Assembly (NCBI GenBank): GCA_902800495.1
Contig: CADCET010000015.1
Coordinates: 1 to 60,124, forward strand
Reading direction: 5' to 3'
DNA from: an uncultured Prevotellaceae bacterium
GTDB lineage: Bacteria; Bacteroidota; Bacteroidia; Bacteroidales; Bacteroidaceae
Length of the DNA stretch: 60,124 nucleotides
The stretch's first letter is position 1, and every line of letters starts with the position of its first letter. Shown piece by piece: positions 35,209 through 43,754 of this stretch. The position numbers and the translations under genes are program-made. Under the pieces are notes generated by a model. The model had not been told where the DNA came from. It saw nothing but the letters and a program-made list of their open reading frames with translations, and made no database searches.

Positions 35209-36540
35209 CTATTGTTTCAGTAAGTACTGCTTGAAGTCGGCAAAGTCTTTCGACATTGCCACACTCTGCTTCTCGCCCTCCATGAAGGCACGCAGACGAG
35301 CGGGAATCTCGACGTCGATGCCGAGGATGTCGTCCACCTTCTCCTTGAACTTCGCCGGGTGAGCCGTCTCGCAGAACACACCGACCTCGCCGGGCAGCAA
35401 ACCGTCGGCAAGCGCCTGATAGCCGCAGGCACCATGAGGGTCGAGCACGTACTTCGTCTGCTCAAAGCACTGGCGCATCGTTGCGCGTATCTGCTCGTCG
35501 CTGTACGTAGCGCCGCTGATGAGGTTGGTGATGCGGTGGTGCGTAGCCACATCCGTCAGCTGACCGTTCTCGCTGTAGAGGTTCAGGATACGGGCGAAGT
35601 TCGACGGGTCGCCCACGTCCATAGCGTTGGCCAGCGTCTGTACCGAGGGCTTCGGCTCGTATTTGCCAGTCTGCAGGTATTTGAAGAAAATATCGTTGGC
35701 GTTGTTGGCGGCGATGAAGCGCTTCACGGGCAGTCCCATTGCGTGGCCGAAGAGTGCGGCGCAGATGTTGCCGAAGTTGCCCGATGGCACGCACATCACT
35801 AAGTTGTCGGCCAGTCCCTGCTGCTTCATGCGGGCGTAGGCGTTGAAGTAATAGAACGCCTGCGGCAGGAAGCGCGCCACGTTGATGCTGTTGGCCGACG
35901 TCAGCTTCATGTGCTGGTTCAGCTCCTCGTCCATGAAGGCCGATTTCACCAGCGCCTGACAGTCGTCGAACACGCCGTCCACCTCGATGGCCGTGATGTT
36001 CTTGCCTAACGTCGTGAACTGACACTCCTGAATGGGGCTTACCTTGCCCTTCGGATAGAGCACGTAGACGTGGATGCCCTCGACGCCGAGGAAACCGTTG
36101 GCTACGGCCGAGCCGGTGTCGCCGCTGGTGGCTACGAGCACGTTCACCGTCTTGTCGCTGTTGCCGCCCTTACGCAGGAAATAGCCCAACAGACGGGCCA
36201 TGAAGCGTGCGCCGACGTCCTTGAAGGCGAGGGTAGGGCCGTGGAACAGTTCCAGCGAGTAGATGCTGTCCGTCACCTTGACCACAGGACAGTCGAACGA
36301 CAGCGTGTCGTACACTAAGTCCTGCAAGGCGTCGCCGTCGACGTCCTCGCCGAAGAAGGCGCTGGCCACGTTGTAGGCGATGTCCTGGAACTTCATATCC
36401 TGAATATTGTCGAAGAAAACTTTCGGCAACCTCTTGATCTCCTGCGGCATATAGAGTCCGCGGTCTTCAGCCAGTCCCTTCACCACTGCCTTCTCGAGGT
36501 CGGCAATAGGGGCTTTTCCGTTTGTGCTGTAGTACTGCAT
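35209..36540 (-). CDS. thrC: Threonine synthase
   Basis: 443 residues, fold-type II PLP enzyme of the class with the YYSTNGKAP N-terminus. PLP Lys in FHGPTLAFKDVGARFMARLL near 107, phosphate loop VATSGDTGSAVANGFL, and CVPSGNFGNICAALFG. Converts O-phosphohomoserine to threonine. Preceded by TATCTTTG at 36569-36576, 28 bases before ATG. Homoserine kinase and aspartokinase-homoserine dehydrogenase are not in the window, though in related genomes they often adjoin it. Confidence 0.95.
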   Translation of the reverse strand: MQYYSTNGKAPIADLEKAVVKGLAEDRGLYMPQEIKRLPKVFFDNIQDMKFQDIAYNVASAFFGEDVDGDALQDLVYDTLSFDCPVVKVTDSIYSLELFHGPTLAFKDVGARFMARLLGYFLRKGGNSDKTVNVLVATSGDTGSAVANGFLGVEGIHVYVLYPKGKVSPIQECQFTTLGKNITAIEVDGVFDDCQALVKSAFMDEELNQHMKLTSANSINVARFLPQAFYYFNAYARMKQQGLADNLVMCVPSGNFGNICAALFGHAMGLPVKRFIAANNANDIFFKYLQTGKYEPKPSVQTLANAMDVGDPSNFARILNLYSENGQLTDVATHHRITNLISGATYSDEQIRATMRQCFEQTKYVLDPHGACGYQALADGLLPGEVGVFCETAHPAKFKEKVDDILGIDVEIPARLRAFMEGEKQSVAMSKDFADFKQYLLKQ

Positions 36541-36568
36541 AATCCTTTCGTTTTTTGATTTCTGTCTG

Positions 36569-36576
36569 CAAAGATA
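36569..36576 (-). promoter_or_regulatory. -7 box TATCTTTG for thrC
   Basis: Minus-strand TATCTTTG 28 bases before the thrC ATG; thrC is therefore separately transcribed from ftsZ. Confidence 0.6.
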
Positions 36577-36641
36577 GTGAAAATAAAAGGCATCACGCCT
36601 CTGTGCCCGTTACATTAACTATTATTTAACACTCTTACCGT

Positions 36642-37901
36642 TCACTCCGTGACGTCCTTCACCAACTGGGTCAGCCAACCCTTCAGCCGGTCCAAGGTCG
36701 TTGGCTCTTTGGGCTCTTGGGCCACTTCGACGACGGGCTCTGGCACTTTGGCGGGTTCTGGCTCTGGTGCTGGCGTCACCTCGAAAGGCAGTACCGGCTC
36801 CTGGGTCAGCACTTCCACAATCTTCTTTTTCTTGACGGGCTTGTAGAGCTTCGGAATCAGGTCTTCATAGAAGTCGTCTTCGTTAGCATGGGCTTCCTGA
36901 TTGACCTCCTTGCGCAGTTCGTCCTCCAAGCCCGTAGCCAGGATGGTCACCTTGGCGTCCTCACCTAAGGAATCGTCCGTCGCCGTACCCCAGATGACTT
37001 CGATGTTCGGATCGAGCTGGTCGAAGAAGTCGTCTATCTGCAGCATCTCGTGGACAAAGATGGGATGCTCGTCGCTCGAGTAGATATTAAACAAGATGCG
37101 CTTCGCCTTGCCTATATCGTTGCCGTAGAGTAGGGGCGAGTCCAGCGCATTGATGATGGCCTTCTCCACACGGCTCTCGCCGCTGGCACGTCCCATCGCC
37201 ATGAGGGCACCGCCGCCGTTCTTCATCGTCGCCTCCACGTCGCGGAAGTCGCTCTTGATGCCGCCGTCGCTGGGTAGTGTTATCAGTTCGGCGATGCCTT
37301 TGACGGCGTCCATCAGGATGCTGTCAGCCCGTCGGAACGCCTCCTTCATGGTAATCTCCGTGTCGGCATAGACGTCGCAAAGCCGCTCGTTGTTCACGAT
37401 GAGCAGGGCGTCCACATTCTGGCGGAGTTCCTCCACACCCTTCAGCGCCTTGATAATCTTGCGCTTCTTCTCGAAATAGAAAGGTATGGTCACCACGCCT
37501 ACCGTCAACATCCCCATTTTGCGGGCAATGCTGGCCACCACGGGGGCCGCACCTGTTCCTGTGCCGCCACCCATGCCCGCCGTCACAAACACCATCTTCG
37601 TGCCGTCCGACAGCAGATCTTCGATGTCCTTCACGTTTGTCTCGGCCTCGGCACGTCCCAGTTCGGGGTTGCCGCCGGCACCCAGACCAGCCCCTAACTG
37701 AATCTTCCGGGGTACTGGCGAACGCGATAGCGACTGACTATCGGTATTGCAGACGGCGTAAGTCACGCCATCCACCTTCTCACTCCACATATTGCGGACG
37801 GCATTACAGCCGCCGCCGCCGACACCAATCACCTTGATGATGCCCTGCATCTTGTCTTCCACCTGACCGAAGTCCAACAGCGAGTTATTCTCTTCTCCCA
37901 T
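36642..37901 (-). CDS. ftsZ: FtsZ-type tubulin-like cell division GTPase
   Basis: 419 residues. GTP-binding start IIKVIGVGGGGCNAV near 20-34 (Cys where Gly/Ser is usual), tubulin signature TAGMGGGTGTGAAPV near 107, and a full second domain to about 330. The T7 synergy loop reads GGIKSDFRDVE: both Asp remain, but the usual Asn is Lys. The linker is Pro/Glu-rich and the tail is LDRLKGWLTQLVKDV, an amphipathic-looking helix rather than the common C-terminal peptide. No ftsA or mur genes are adjacent, so this lies outside a dcw cluster; whether it is the only FtsZ is unknown. Heptamers give GGAG 8 bases before ATG. Confidence 0.9.
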   Translation of the reverse strand: MGEENNSLLDFGQVEDKMQGIIKVIGVGGGGCNAVRNMWSEKVDGVTYAVCNTDSQSLSRSPVPRKIQLGAGLGAGGNPELGRAEAETNVKDIEDLLSDGTKMVFVTAGMGGGTGTGAAPVVASIARKMGMLTVGVVTIPFYFEKKRKIIKALKGVEELRQNVDALLIVNNERLCDVYADTEITMKEAFRRADSILMDAVKGIAELITLPSDGGIKSDFRDVEATMKNGGGALMAMGRASGESRVEKAIINALDSPLLYGNDIGKAKRILFNIYSSDEHPIFVHEMLQIDDFFDQLDPNIEVIWGTATDDSLGEDAKVTILATGLEDELRKEVNQEAHANEDDFYEDLIPKLYKPVKKKKIVEVLTQEPVLPFEVTPAPEPEPAKVPEPVVEVAQEPKEPTTLDRLKGWLTQLVKDVTE

Positions 37902-37950
37902 ATTACTTACTCCTTACTCCTTACTACTTACTACTTACTCCTTACTACCA
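37902..37950 (-). repeat. Heptamer tandem repeat (TTACTCC/TTACTAC) before ftsZ
   Basis: Six to seven units spanning the gap to ftsZ and the last codons of the upstream gene (ELVVRSK). Same unit type as the ribE repeat 3 kb away. Confidence 0.85.
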
Positions 37951-38500
37951 ACTCCCTCGGCAACATAATCACCTTCAGTCGCTCATACCACACGCGTCCG
38001 CCGATATGCTTCTTAGTATGACTGCCGATGATATAATAGCTGGCACGATACTCGTCCATCAAATCCAGGAACGCCTTCTTGATACGCGAGCATTTCTCGT
38101 TGATGGCGTTGTCTAACGGATTCACCAGCTTGTCAACGCTCTCCACGATCCTCTCCTTGTCCATCATCCGCGCCGTCTTCAGATAGTAGCCCGTCAGCTC
38201 CTCCCTGTAGTCGGCCAGCCGCTTGAACTCGATACCCTCGGGATGAGCCAAGAACAGCAGATATACCGCCTTGTGTACCGGCTGCAGCTCCACCTCGACG
38301 TGATAGTCGCTGAGCACGAAACGATAATCCTCGGTAATGACCAACCGCGACAGTTCGCTCCTTGCCGCCTCTATGCGTAGCTCCTCCAGCATGGGCACGC
38401 CGATAGCTCTCAGCAGCAGGTCTTTACGTCCCGCTACTGCCAACTGTCCCACCAGCCTTTTCAGCTCCGATGCTATCGCCTCTTCCGTCAGTCGTTCCAT
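37931..38500 (-). CDS. Unknown protein, 189 aa, upstream of ftsZ
   Basis: Helical N-terminus (MERLTEEAIASELKRLV), then a winged-helix-like centre: VEVELQPVHKAVYLLFLAHPEGIEFKRLADYREEL resembles a DNA-binding domain, followed by INEKCSRIKKAFLDLMDEYRASYYIIG and a basic C-terminus. No family named with confidence; no signal peptide or membrane segment, so cytoplasmic. The longer frame from 38644 is rejected because ATG 38500 lies 8 bases after a TAATTTTG box. Likely co-transcribed with ftsZ (29-base heptamer gap). The C-terminal seven residues are encoded by the heptamer repeat. Confidence 0.75.
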   Translation of the reverse strand: MERLTEEAIASELKRLVGQLAVAGRKDLLLRAIGVPMLEELRIEAARSELSRLVITEDYRFVLSDYHVEVELQPVHKAVYLLFLAHPEGIEFKRLADYREELTGYYLKTARMMDKERIVESVDKLVNPLDNAINEKCSRIKKAFLDLMDEYRASYYIIGSHTKKHIGGRVWYERLKVIMLPRELVVRSK

Positions 38501-38508
38501 ATCGGTTG

Positions 38509-38516
38509 CAAAATTA
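38509..38516 (-). promoter_or_regulatory. -7 box TAATTTTG for the 189-aa protein and ftsZ
   Basis: Minus-strand TAATTTTG, 8 bases before ATG 38500. Confidence 0.6.
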
Positions 38517-38530
38517 CTAAACTTTTCCCG

Positions 38531-38560
38531 AAAACAAAAATCTCCGCAAGGCTTGCGGAG
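38531..38560 (-). terminator. Hairpin terminator CTCCGCAAG/CTTGCGGAG
   Basis: Nine-base stem with a one-base spacer, followed on the minus strand by ATTTTTGTTTT. It sits 15 bases upstream of the next -7 box and would insulate it from transcription arriving from the gdhA side. Confidence 0.7.
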
Positions 38561-38724
38561 AAAAAACTGCGAATATTTGAAGAGTGACATTCTTTGCATG
38601 CCGCTCAGCGAAGCATTTCGACCTGACAATGTGAAATAAGCCATTTCGGATGGTGAAATGACTTACATCGGGTGACGAAATAGGTTATTTCAGACCGCTT
38701 GACAGATTTGTTGAAAAAACGATT
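38561..38724. other. Non-coding stretch with GAAAT/ATTTC inverted repeats
   Basis: Between two minus-strand terminators. Contains several GAAATA-ACC-TATTTC, GAAAT-GGCTT-ATTTC and CATTTC-ACCATCC-GAAATG hairpins. No promoter box seen; a short open frame here was judged not a gene. Confidence 0.4.
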
Positions 38725-38757
38725 AAAAAAGGCGGAACCCTTTCGGGTCCCGCCCAA
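38725..38757 (-). terminator. Strong terminator of gdhA
   Basis: On the minus strand GGCGGGACCC-GAAA-GGGTTCCGCC (10-bp stem, tetraloop) is followed by TTTTTT, 37 bases after the gdhA stop. Confidence 0.9.
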
Positions 38758-38793
38758 CATGCGTTTGTGTTGGTTATTCTTGATGCTCGTGTA

Positions 38794-40131
38794 TTATACG
38801 ATACCCTGAGCCATCATAGCCTTAGCCACTTTCATGAAGCCGGCCACGTTGGCACCCTTCACGTAGTTGATGTAGCCGTCCTTCTCAGTACCGTACTTCA
38901 CGCAGTTCTCGTGAATGTCGGCCATGATGCGCTTCAGATAGTCGTCAACCTCCTTGGCAGTCCAGCTCAGACGCTCAGAGTTCTGCGACATCTCGAGACC
39001 AGATACTGACACACCACCGGCGTTAGAAGCCTTACCAGGAGAGTAGAGGATCTTGGCATCCTGGAAGATCTTGATGGCCTCGGGCAGAGAAGGCATGTTG
39101 GCACCCTCGGCAACAGCGATGATACCGTTGTTGACCAGAGCCTGAGCCTCGTCGCCGTTGATCTCGTTCTGCGTAGCACAGGGCAGAGCGATGTCGGCCT
39201 TCTCGTACCAGGGGCGCTTGCCCTCGTAGTACTTGGCTGTGGGATACTCCTCGACATACTCCTTGATACGTCCACGCTCAACGTTCTTCAGCTCCATGAT
39301 GTAGTCGAGCTTAGCGCGGTCGATGCCATCGGGATCGTAGATATAACCGTCAGAGTCGGACATGGTCATGGGGATAGCACCTAACTGGAGGCACTTCTCG
39401 GCAGCATACTGAGCCACGTTACCAGCACCAGAAATCAGGACTTTCTTGCCCTTGATGTCGATATTGCGGGTCTGCAGCATAGAGCAGAGGAAGTATACGG
39501 TGCCGTAACCAGTAGCCTCAGGACGGATGAGTGAACCGCCGAAGGGGATGCCCTTACCTGTGAGCACGCCCTGGAACTGGTGGGTGAGCTTCTTGTACTG
39601 TCCGAAGAGAAAACCAACCTCACGGCCACCAACGCCGATATCGCCAGCGGGAACGTCCTCATCAGGACCGATGACGCGATAGAGCTCGTTCATGAAGGCC
39701 TGGCAGAAACGCATCACCTCAGCCTCGCTCTTACCACGGGGTGAGAAGTCAGAGCCACCCTTGGCACCACCCATGGGCAGGGTTGTCAGAGAGTTCTTGA
39801 AGGTCTGCTCGAAGGCGAGGAACTTCAGGATACCGAGGTTCACAGACTTGTGATAACGCAGTCCGCCTTTGTACGGGCCAATAGCGTTGTTGTGCTGGAT
39901 GCGGTAACCCATATTGGTCTGCACGTTACCCTTGTCGTCCACCCAAGTAATACGGAACTCGCATACGCGATCGGGGATGCACAGGCGCTCGATAAGGTTT
40001 GCTTTCTCGAACTCGGGGTGCTTGTTGTACTCTTCTTCGATGGTGGGAAGAACCTGACTGACGGCCTGGATGTACTCCGGCTCATTGGGGAATCTCTTTT
40101 TGAGATCTTCAACAACTTGTGCTGCGTTCAT
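38794..40131 (-). CDS. gdhA: NADP-type glutamate dehydrogenase
   Basis: 445 residues, hexameric small-subunit type. Catalytic Lys region LPMGGAKGGSDFSPRGKS near 120-137, NAD(P)-binding VLISGAGNVAQYAAEK with GAGNVA near 235, and VAEGANMPS. Makes glutamate from 2-oxoglutarate and ammonia; coenzyme choice is inferred from the family. Leader of about 55-60 bases from the TAATTTTG box (40191-40198), longer than most genes here, leaving room for regulation. Codon use is biased as in highly expressed genes. Confidence 0.95.
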   Translation of the reverse strand: MNAAQVVEDLKKRFPNEPEYIQAVSQVLPTIEEEYNKHPEFEKANLIERLCIPDRVCEFRITWVDDKGNVQTNMGYRIQHNNAIGPYKGGLRYHKSVNLGILKFLAFEQTFKNSLTTLPMGGAKGGSDFSPRGKSEAEVMRFCQAFMNELYRVIGPDEDVPAGDIGVGGREVGFLFGQYKKLTHQFQGVLTGKGIPFGGSLIRPEATGYGTVYFLCSMLQTRNIDIKGKKVLISGAGNVAQYAAEKCLQLGAIPMTMSDSDGYIYDPDGIDRAKLDYIMELKNVERGRIKEYVEEYPTAKYYEGKRPWYEKADIALPCATQNEINGDEAQALVNNGIIAVAEGANMPSLPEAIKIFQDAKILYSPGKASNAGGVSVSGLEMSQNSERLSWTAKEVDDYLKRIMADIHENCVKYGTEKDGYINYVKGANVAGFMKVAKAMMAQGIV

Positions 40132-40190
40132 AATCTTTTTTTTGCTTTAGTTTGGTTGTTTATAAACTATTGATTAATGATTTCGGTGTG

Positions 40191-40198
40191 CAAAATTA
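40191..40198 (-). promoter_or_regulatory. -7 box TAATTTTG for gdhA
   Basis: Minus-strand TAATTTTG 59 bases before the gdhA ATG. The next 150 bases on the plus side are AT-rich with no gene. Confidence 0.5.
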
Positions 40199-40354
40199 CA
40201 TCAAAAATCTGAAACAACAAACATTTTATCAGTTTTTTTATTGAAAATCTGACTTTTTGTTATATTTTTGATATAAATCAATGAAAAATGACAAGAATGT
40301 CGGGTGTTCTTCGTGTGCGCAAACAACAGAAATGAAATGTTTTTTTTGTTTTTC

Positions 40355-40385
40355 TTTGTGGTTTGCCGAAAATTGTGTAACTTTG
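40355..40385 (+). promoter_or_regulatory. Promoter TTTG-N19-TAACTTTG for the secreted protein operon
   Basis: TTTG at 40355-40358 and TAACTTTG at 40378-40385, 19 bases apart, 57 bases before ATG 40443. Confidence 0.65.
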
Positions 40386-40442
40386 CAGCGTATCCGAGAA
40401 ATGAAGGATGCGATATGAAAATTGATCATTAAAAACCTGCTT

Positions 40443-42425
40443 ATGAGAAGATGTGTTACTATTAATCTGCTGTTGTGGAGCTTGCTGCTGACGTACCAGG
40501 TGGCAAGGGCCGACGGCGTGACGCACGTGGCGTTTTGCGAGACGTTTGACGTCAACACTGGCAAGGGAGGACGCGATGGCGTTTACAGCGGCAATAATGT
40601 TACGTCGGGCGATGTCGCCTATGTTCAGGAAGGATGGACGGGCAACAAGTCCAACAATAATGTGTATGGTAGCTACCAGTGCCTGCGTTTTGGTAAGTCC
40701 AATGGTAATGGTACGTGTACGACGCCTGAGATTATATTAATAGGTGCGACCAAGACGGCCACGCTGACTTATAACGCAGCGGGGTGGGGAGATAGCAACA
40801 GCAACACACTGACCGTTAGCGCCAACGACGGCGTGACGCTGAGCGGCGACACGCAGGTGACGCTGACCAACGGGGCGTGGACGGCCTATACCGTCACGCT
40901 GACGCTGACCACCGCTACGAGCGTGCAGCTGACCTTCAGCGGCAAACGCGGATTCTTGGACGACGTCGTGGTGACAGAGACGTTGACATCTATCGGTGCC
41001 CCTACGCTGACCGACGCCTGCACATTCTGGCCCAACACCACCGAGGAGGCCGTGATGACGGTCACGGTAGTTCCCGCCGACAGCACCACCGTCTATTATA
41101 CCACCGACGGCTCGGAACCTTCGCCGTCGAACGGACACGCGGCTATGCTGACGACAAACTTCGATATTGAGGGGACGACGACGGTGAAAGCCAAAGCTTA
41201 CTACAAGACGCTGGCCAGCGACGTCGTTTCCAGAACCTACACGCAGGGAACGACCGTCGGCAGCATCGCAGCCTTCAAGGCACTGGCCGACGGCACCGAG
41301 ACGCGACTGGCCATCAGCGACGATGCCAACGCCCGCGTGCTGCATGCCTATAATAATAAGGTGTACCTGCGCGACAATACCGGCACCCTCTGCTTCGACT
41401 TCGGCACGACGGCAGCGTTCAATCCCGCCCCTGCTCACAACCAGCACGTTGCGGGATGGATCGTAGGCCGCAAGCAGACGGAGAACGGACTGCCGAAGCT
41501 CGTGGCTACGGGCAACACCACGACCGACTACTTAGCAATGGCAGCCCCGGTGACGGAGCCTGCTACGGAGCCTGCCGTCATCACTACCGACGCCGTCGGC
41601 AACTTCGCCCTGAGTGGCAACGTCGGCGACTGGGTGACCGTCAACGGCGCCCGGATTGCAGCGGCGTCGACGGTCAGCAATGTGTTTGGCATACAGGATT
41701 ACACCGCAGTCTACGACGGTGCCCTGATTGACGTGTCGGCCATCGTCACCGCCAATAACCAGATGGCACCGGTGGCGTATAACGACATCAAGCCCGTGGT
41801 CTATGTCATTGACGAAGACCAGAATTTCGTGTCGCCAGGCGCTGACATCCAGAATGCTACCGTCCGCCTGAAGCGTACGCTGAGCAAGGACCATTGGAAC
41901 ACCTTCGCCGTGCCTTTCAACACGACGCTGACGGGGCGTGTCCGCGAATACGACTATGCCGACGGCAACACCATGAAGTTCAAGGACGCTGCCAGCATCG
42001 AGGCCGGCAAGCCCTATCTGGTAAAGCCCGACCAGACGGTCGAGAACCCCGTTTTTGCGAATGTCACGCTGAGTGCTGCGGCGCCCCAGACAGTCACTAA
42101 CGGCAACTACAGCTTCGTGGGCCTCTACTCACCCACGGAACTGGCCACCAACAAGACGGAACTCTTCCTGAAGAGCGACGGCAATCTGTACTATCCTGCT
42201 GCCGGCAATGCCCGCTTGGCAGGCATGAGAGCCTACTTCAAAGTGCCCGGAGGCCAGCAGGTGCGCCTGATGGCTGACGATGCCGACGTCACAGGTATCA
42301 TCGGCATCGGACAGAGCCGGACGACAACCGACGGCAATGCCCTCTACGACTTGCAAGGACGACGTGTGACGCAGCTGAAGAAGGGCGTCTATGTTCGTGA
42401 CGGAAAGAAAATCATTATTCACTAA
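40443..42425 (+). CDS. Secreted multidomain surface protein with Prevotella-type C-terminus
   Basis: 660 residues. Signal peptide MRRCVTINLLLWSLLLTYQVARA. N-terminal beta-rich carbohydrate-binding-like region with FCETFDVNTGKGGRDG and a jelly-roll pattern to about 185; then TVYYTTDGSEPSPSNG near 212-227, the chitobiase/hexosaminidase C-terminal-like fold (CHB_HEX_C type); then an OB-like module and a DHWNTFAVPFNTTL cell-surface repeat. It ends ALYDLQGRRVTQLKKGVYVR followed by DGKKIIIH, the C-terminal domain common in exported Prevotella proteins and related to type IX sorting signals. Function unknown, probably cell-surface binding. Followed 6 bases later by the nuclease gene. Confidence 0.75.
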   Translation: MRRCVTINLLLWSLLLTYQVARADGVTHVAFCETFDVNTGKGGRDGVYSGNNVTSGDVAYVQEGWTGNKSNNNVYGSYQCLRFGKSNGNGTCTTPEIILIGATKTATLTYNAAGWGDSNSNTLTVSANDGVTLSGDTQVTLTNGAWTAYTVTLTLTTATSVQLTFSGKRGFLDDVVVTETLTSIGAPTLTDACTFWPNTTEEAVMTVTVVPADSTTVYYTTDGSEPSPSNGHAAMLTTNFDIEGTTTVKAKAYYKTLASDVVSRTYTQGTTVGSIAAFKALADGTETRLAISDDANARVLHAYNNKVYLRDNTGTLCFDFGTTAAFNPAPAHNQHVAGWIVGRKQTENGLPKLVATGNTTTDYLAMAAPVTEPATEPAVITTDAVGNFALSGNVGDWVTVNGARIAAASTVSNVFGIQDYTAVYDGALIDVSAIVTANNQMAPVAYNDIKPVVYVIDEDQNFVSPGADIQNATVRLKRTLSKDHWNTFAVPFNTTLTGRVREYDYADGNTMKFKDAASIEAGKPYLVKPDQTVENPVFANVTLSAAAPQTVTNGNYSFVGLYSPTELATNKTELFLKSDGNLYYPAAGNARLAGMRAYFKVPGGQQVRLMADDADVTGIIGIGQSRTTTDGNALYDLQGRRVTQLKKGVYVRDGKKIIIH

Positions 42426-42431
42426 ACAGCT

Positions 42432-43754
42432 ATGAAGACTATGAAAAAGAAATACGTAAGTCCAGTAGCTGAAGTGCTGGAAACCCGCCCACAGCAGATT
42501 CTCGCGGGATCGGCAGGCGTAACGGATAATGGTGATGTGGTGATCAACGAAGGCGACGCCGAAGAAGGCGACGTCATTGACGCTTGTACGCGTGGCGACG
42601 ACTTCCTCTTCAAGATGATCTTCAAGACCCTGCTCGTGGTGCTGATGTCGACAGCAGCACTTGCCCTCGGCGCACAGACGGTGCAGCCCGCAGGACCGCC
42701 TGCCGACGGCAAGACCCACGCGATGACCATCACGCTGAAAAACGGCACGACGGTCAGCTATGAGCTGTCGGCGATGAGTCACGTCACCTACCTGCCGGGC
42801 ATCGGTATGAAGGTGTATCTGAAGAATGCGACGACGTCTGTCGACTACCTGTTCTCGCAGATGACGAAGATAGAATATGTCGTCGACAGCAACGATAATG
42901 CCAACTGGGAAACGACGGCGGGCATGTGGACGGACTATCCTGAAGCCTGGCGACTGGAATATCCGCGGTTGAGCGACAACCTGTCGCCCACGAAGGATGG
43001 TGCCGAGATGAAGAACCAGATCATCGTCAAGCGTACCGACGACTACGGCATCACCTACTCGCTTGAGTGGGACAACGCCAAGATTGCCAACCGCTGGACG
43101 TGCTACCAGCTGCACGCGGGCAACTCGCTGTCGGAAACAGGGCGCCACGACGACTTCAAGGCCGACGAGGAAGTGGCGGTGTCGTCGACGCTCAACGACT
43201 ATAAGGGCAGCGGATTCTCGCGCGGACACCTCTGTCCGTCGGCCGACCGCCTGTGTAGTGTACAACAGAACAAGCAGACGTTCTACCTGACGAACATGCA
43301 GCCGCAGTACCAGAGTCATAACGGCGTGCTATGGGCCAACCTGGAGACGCTGGTGCGCAACTACGCTACCAACGACAGCTATTCCGCCAGCCACTGCGAC
43401 ACGCTCTACATTGTCAAGGCGGCTACCATCAGCGACAAGGTGACCATCAACAACCAGCAGGTTGACGGCGTCTATCCCGGCGTGAAGTGCGGACAGCTGT
43501 TGGTGCCGAAATACTTCTATATGGCATTGCTGCACTACAACAAGGCGACCGACACCTACCACGCAGTAGCCTTCTGGACGGACCACCAGGATGTGAGCGA
43601 CACGAACAAGAAGTATGGCGACTATGCCATCAGCATTGCCGAGCTGCAGCGCCGTACGGGTATCGACTTCTTCTGCAACTTGCCCGACGCCATTGAGAAC
43701 GACGTTGAGGAAACCGTCGACCTCGACTTCTGGAAGTTGACGACCACGAATTAA
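42432..43754 (+). CDS. Secreted DNA/RNA non-specific endonuclease with fused leader peptide
   Basis: 440 residues. Residues 200-430 match the NUC1/EndA-type beta-beta-alpha-metal nuclease: GFSRGHLCPSADR near 258-270 holds the catalytic His (the usual DRGH is SRGH), TNMQPQYQSHNGVLWANLE holds the metal Asn. A signal peptide MIFKTLLVVLMSTAALALGAQ lies internally at residues 62-82. Residues 1-60 (MKKKYVSPVAEVLETRPQ, then QILAGSAG, then Gly/Asp-rich) look like the separate small peptides found after surface-protein genes in Prevotella. So two ORFs appear fused, or the nuclease starts at ATG 42615. Digests extracellular nucleic acid. Confidence 0.85.
   Translation: MKTMKKKYVSPVAEVLETRPQQILAGSAGVTDNGDVVINEGDAEEGDVIDACTRGDDFLFKMIFKTLLVVLMSTAALALGAQTVQPAGPPADGKTHAMTITLKNGTTVSYELSAMSHVTYLPGIGMKVYLKNATTSVDYLFSQMTKIEYVVDSNDNANWETTAGMWTDYPEAWRLEYPRLSDNLSPTKDGAEMKNQIIVKRTDDYGITYSLEWDNAKIANRWTCYQLHAGNSLSETGRHDDFKADEEVAVSSTLNDYKGSGFSRGHLCPSADRLCSVQQNKQTFYLTNMQPQYQSHNGVLWANLETLVRNYATNDSYSASHCDTLYIVKAATISDKVTINNQQVDGVYPGVKCGQLLVPKYFYMALLHYNKATDTYHAVAFWTDHQDVSDTNKKYGDYAISIAELQRRTGIDFFCNLPDAIENDVEETVDLDFWKLTTTN

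Noticed and set aside
38501-38644. N-terminal 48-residue extension of the 189-aa protein
   Set aside because: It runs through a terminator hairpin and the -7 box, so it is not expected to be translated.
42129-43319. 396-residue open frame on the minus strand
   Set aside because: Antisense to the secreted protein and the nuclease, both with clear domains; low-complexity Val/Arg-rich sequence.
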